A stretch of DNA of 64,000 nucleotides, taken from Cyclotella cryptica. Lineage: Eukaryota; Bacillariophyta; Thalassiosirophyceae; Thalassiosirales; Thalassiosiraceae. The notes under the pieces were generated by a model, which saw only the letters and a program-made list of their open reading frames with translations, was not told where the DNA came from and did not search any database. The translations under genes and the position numbers were made by a program. The stretch lies in contig JABMIG010000156.1 of assembly GCA_013187285.1 (NCBI GenBank), positions 176,548 through 240,547 of the forward strand, read 5' to 3'. Numbering within the stretch: the first letter of the stretch is position 1; every line of letters starts with the position of its first letter. Shown in pieces: positions 61,273 to 64,000 of the stretch.

Positions 61273-62869
61273 TTCAGTTGTCAACACAACTTCATCTGCA
61301 GCCATCCCCTCCATTTCAGAATTTTCTGGGATATTAACTTGCTTTATTTCAAGTTCTGTGGCGAGTCTTCTCCACAGTCCACACGCAATCACCAGCCCTT
61401 CCATCAAGGCTCTAAGGCTCAGTTGTCTCCACTTTTTAATCCAGAGCCCATGATGCTTCATCACTTGGACACTTTTCCATGGTGTTCCTGCATTCAGTGT
61501 ATGCATTGCTGTCACAGTATATGCTACTGCTTGGTCATCAGGGCTTCCTCACAAACTCTATCTCTGATGCTATGATCAACTAGAGCATGGTATGGCATGC
61601 CATCTGAAATGTTGAATCTCACCATTGTGCAAGTTCTAATGGAATCACCACCACTGCTTATTCTTACAGCCATGCCCCACTTTAGGAATCCTCATTTCTT
61701 GAGCTGGTCTCATCTATGGATCCTTGAGAATGTGAAGCAAATTTCAACACTGCTACTGCATCCATGATCAGAGGAGCAATCTTGGATTGTATTGCTTATG
61801 GCACTGGCTCATCCACCAAAAAGTCCTACACCAGTATTAGTGCAGCTTGGGAAGCAGCACTAATTTGTTGATGAAGAAAGCTTGCCATACATTTGCCAGT
61901 GCCTTCAGCCCCATAAAAGCCTTGATCAGGTGACCTTTGCGTAGATTATCCATCATGAGTTAGGGTGCCAACAAGAAAGCAGGAGTAGTTGCCTTGAAGA
62001 CATCAGGTATAGGAATTATGATGTGTAGGCCAGCAAACATCAATTGATTGGTTACATGGGAGGTGTTGGTACATTCTCCTTGACCCCGAGGTGCAATGCT
62101 GCACACATTAACCACTGGATCCATTGGAGCCCTCACCCTCTTAGCATCAAAGATCCTTGCATGAAACTCCTCAGAAGGAACCACTTTGCAGTAGGAGATG
62201 TAGTTGACAGCAGCAAAGATGCAACTCCCTCAAACTGATCAAAAGCAGCACATGTTGAAGTTGAGTATGATTGGCCTCAAAGATCAAGGATGATGTGGAG
62301 GAACAGCAAAAAAAGCATTTGGTGAGCCTCAGGGGGGATATCTTGGTCAGTTAAAAGGTGCCAGACTTCCAACATACATAGATGAGATGACACAATGCAC
62401 GCTGAATGAGGGGACATTGGATATTCATTAAACCCTGCACAAGAATTGACAAGACACAATGCAGGCAAAAGAACAAGCAGAACCCCTGCACAGTGGAAAA
62501 ACCTCACAGCAGGGAAACCTGGTAGTGTACAGCAATTTTAATCACTATTCAGATGAGCAGTTAGCTGCAAAATGTAGCTCAAGATGTTACAGCTACAGCA
62601 ATTAAAAGAATGGTGGGTTGTCAGTGGAGTTGGTAAAAATTTGGGTGCTAACACCATGCATTCCTGAGCATTAACCCAAGAGAAATTGAAAAACGAGGAT
62701 AACATATTGTCACAAGACAGGTAAAGAAACCTTTTTATTTTCATAGTATGATGACCCCAAGTATTCATGATCATGCTGGAATTATTCCTCATCATTGAAG
62801 TGAGTGTGTTTTTTCAGGCCAATTAGACTGACTACCTCATTGAGGGATCCAAATCAGTAGCACTCATTA
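61273..62869. other. Sequence between the two direct repeats, no supported gene
   Basis: Minus frames at 61515-61189 (108 codons) and 62184-61960 (74 codons) are the longest and are featureless to me. The interval could be the interior of a mobile element whose ends are the direct repeats, or the rest of a 2.25-kb tandem unit. I could find no reverse transcriptase, integrase or transposase motif. Confidence 0.4.
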
Positions 62870-63529
62870 CAAAATGTACTTTTTAAACCTTGATCACTCA
62901 ATCAACTAATTTATGTGATCAATGACTAAAGCAATGGGTTAAGAAACTACTTTTGTGCATACTAACATCATACTGATCAAATTCATTTCTATACCACAAA
63001 ACCACTGCACACCGCACAAAACTTCTCGATCTTTGTATATGATCATCCAACTTCCCTTTGTTTGGCATTGAATATGCATAAAATTCCTCAATATCACAAG
63101 CTGGTTGAGCAACATAAAATCACAATCTGACACTCTACCTTGCTCAAGTATCTCATCGATTACCGGACAGCTTTGTTTGTGTCATACTTCTCTTGCTGTT
63201 TCGATTTCTTGTGGTACTCAGTCATTACATTGTGGCTCATATGTTATGCACCGTCACTCACCCATCAGATTACTCTCCATGTACACTGTACATCCACACA
63301 TCATGTTAGCTCTCATCCTTCTGTCAGAGTCTTGATATGCTGGTACTGTGATCGGGCGTTTCTCCTTTGCTTCTGAATACATCTTATACAGCTTAACACA
63401 TTTTCATTCAATGTCAACACCAATACAATCTTCAATGTCAATACTAGCACACCCTGTTTGCCAATGATGAAGCTGGCCTCCTTTATTCAAACAAGCATGT
63501 GATATCATATCATATACCTCCATCACTTC
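62870..63529. repeat. Direct repeat copy 2 (~660 bp), cut by a TIR element
   Basis: Matches 60,622-61,272 up to CCTCCATCACTTC. There the similarity stops abruptly at the left end of a TIR element, whereas copy 1 continues AGTTGTCAAC. Copy 1 therefore shows the uninterrupted site. Confidence 0.85.
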
Positions 63530-64000
63530 CTTAGTTTCACATGTCCGCTGCGTCCGCGTCGAAAAATTGTCGTAAAAGACACTGTCCAGGACATGTCCTG
63601 GACACGTCCAGGACATCTCTTGTTTTTCCTGTTTTCAAACAAAGACACAGGACATCAAAATTTGGACACTGAGGACACCAAGGACATGAGAGGACATGGA
63701 GTTTTTACTGCATTTTAATGATCATTTATGAAACTTTCAGGTGAAGATGACATGTTTTATTGACCAATAAGTCTCCTATTTTGACAGTGTTAATGCTTTA
63801 CATCAAATACAGACTACACAACATACATTTAATAAAAGTGGTAGAATTAATTTATGTGGGATGAGCTATGCTTCATGACATGCAGTGGTTGAATAGGTGA
63901 ACATCACCCAACACAATGAATACTATCAATCAATGTATGGTGAGCAGTTTCCTCAAACTAGATGCCCTATGGATTGAGTGATGCACAACATTTTGTAGTA
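63530..64000. mobile_element. Left part of a CTTAGTTTCACATGTC-family TIR element, runs off the window
   Basis: It begins CTTAGTTTCACATGTCCGCT and tracks the element at 12,053 through TGCGTCC(A/G)CGTC, then GGACATGTCCTGGACAC, then GACACAGGA and ACTTTCAGGTGAA. It then diverges, so it is a relative or a longer member. The right end is not in the window. The expected target duplication on the left would be ATCACTTC (63522-63529). Confidence 0.75.

Noticed and set aside
60622-63529. Direct repeats as LTRs of a retroelement
   Set aside because: No LTR-type termini, primer site or polymerase motif was found, and the similarity of copy 2 is ended by a transposon insertion, so the true repeat length is unknown.

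Overview
The window is nuclear DNA of a eukaryotic alga, most likely a centric diatom near Thalassiosira, Skeletonema or Cyclotella. The reasons are short GT-AG introns (73-130 bp, some GC-AG), single-pass secretory proteins with Ser/Thr/Pro stalks and cytoplasmic GDW repeats, a plastid-type presequence with a diatom-like cleavage site, and a PKA regulatory subunit beside TBC-TLDc and aminotransferase genes. The genus is inferred, not proven.

From 0 to 25.5 kb the DNA is dominated by transposons. A gene open at the left edge runs into a convergent Mutator-like transposase (1.5-4.9 kb). A broken Ty3/Gypsy element lies at 6,077-13,472 with 5-bp target duplications. Its left LTR holds a 2.86-kb DNA element with its own 8-bp duplication, which in turn holds a 334-bp MITE. 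A 519-bp MITE sits in the interior. A decayed hAT-like (DUF659-type) transposase follows at 13.5-16.6 kb. From 16.7 to 25.5 kb there is only degenerate repeat and minisatellite DNA.

From 25.5 to 60.4 kb the DNA is gene-rich: two paralogous multi-exon GDW-repeat membrane proteins (25.5-29.0 kb minus, 35.9-39.4 kb plus); a plastid-type DUF393 thiol-disulfide oxidoreductase whose intron is swollen by 229-bp tandem repeats; a TIR element with a long palindrome; an ISS1/VAS1-type aminotransferase; a G-rich TIR element; a 720-bp CCCTCTGT/CT tract; four copies of a ~490-bp satellite; a PKA regulatory-subunit-like gene with two oddities; an 11-exon secreted Cys/Thr-rich protein built of phase-0 exons; a tandem dienelactone-hydrolase protein whose second domain lacks catalytic residues; a TBC-TLDc protein; and a divergent pair of secretory membrane proteins. 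The second of that pair shares motifs with the GDW proteins.

From 60.4 to 64 kb the DNA is repeats again: a ~650-bp sequence present twice in direct orientation, the second copy cut by the left end of another TIR element of the family seen at 12 kb.

There is no operon logic. The linking themes are a cluster of secretory or surface proteins and a set of TIR elements sharing ACATGT-rich ends. Exon models were built by hand from splice signals, reading-frame continuity and family conservation, without transcripts. I recognised no tRNA, rRNA or CRISPR array.
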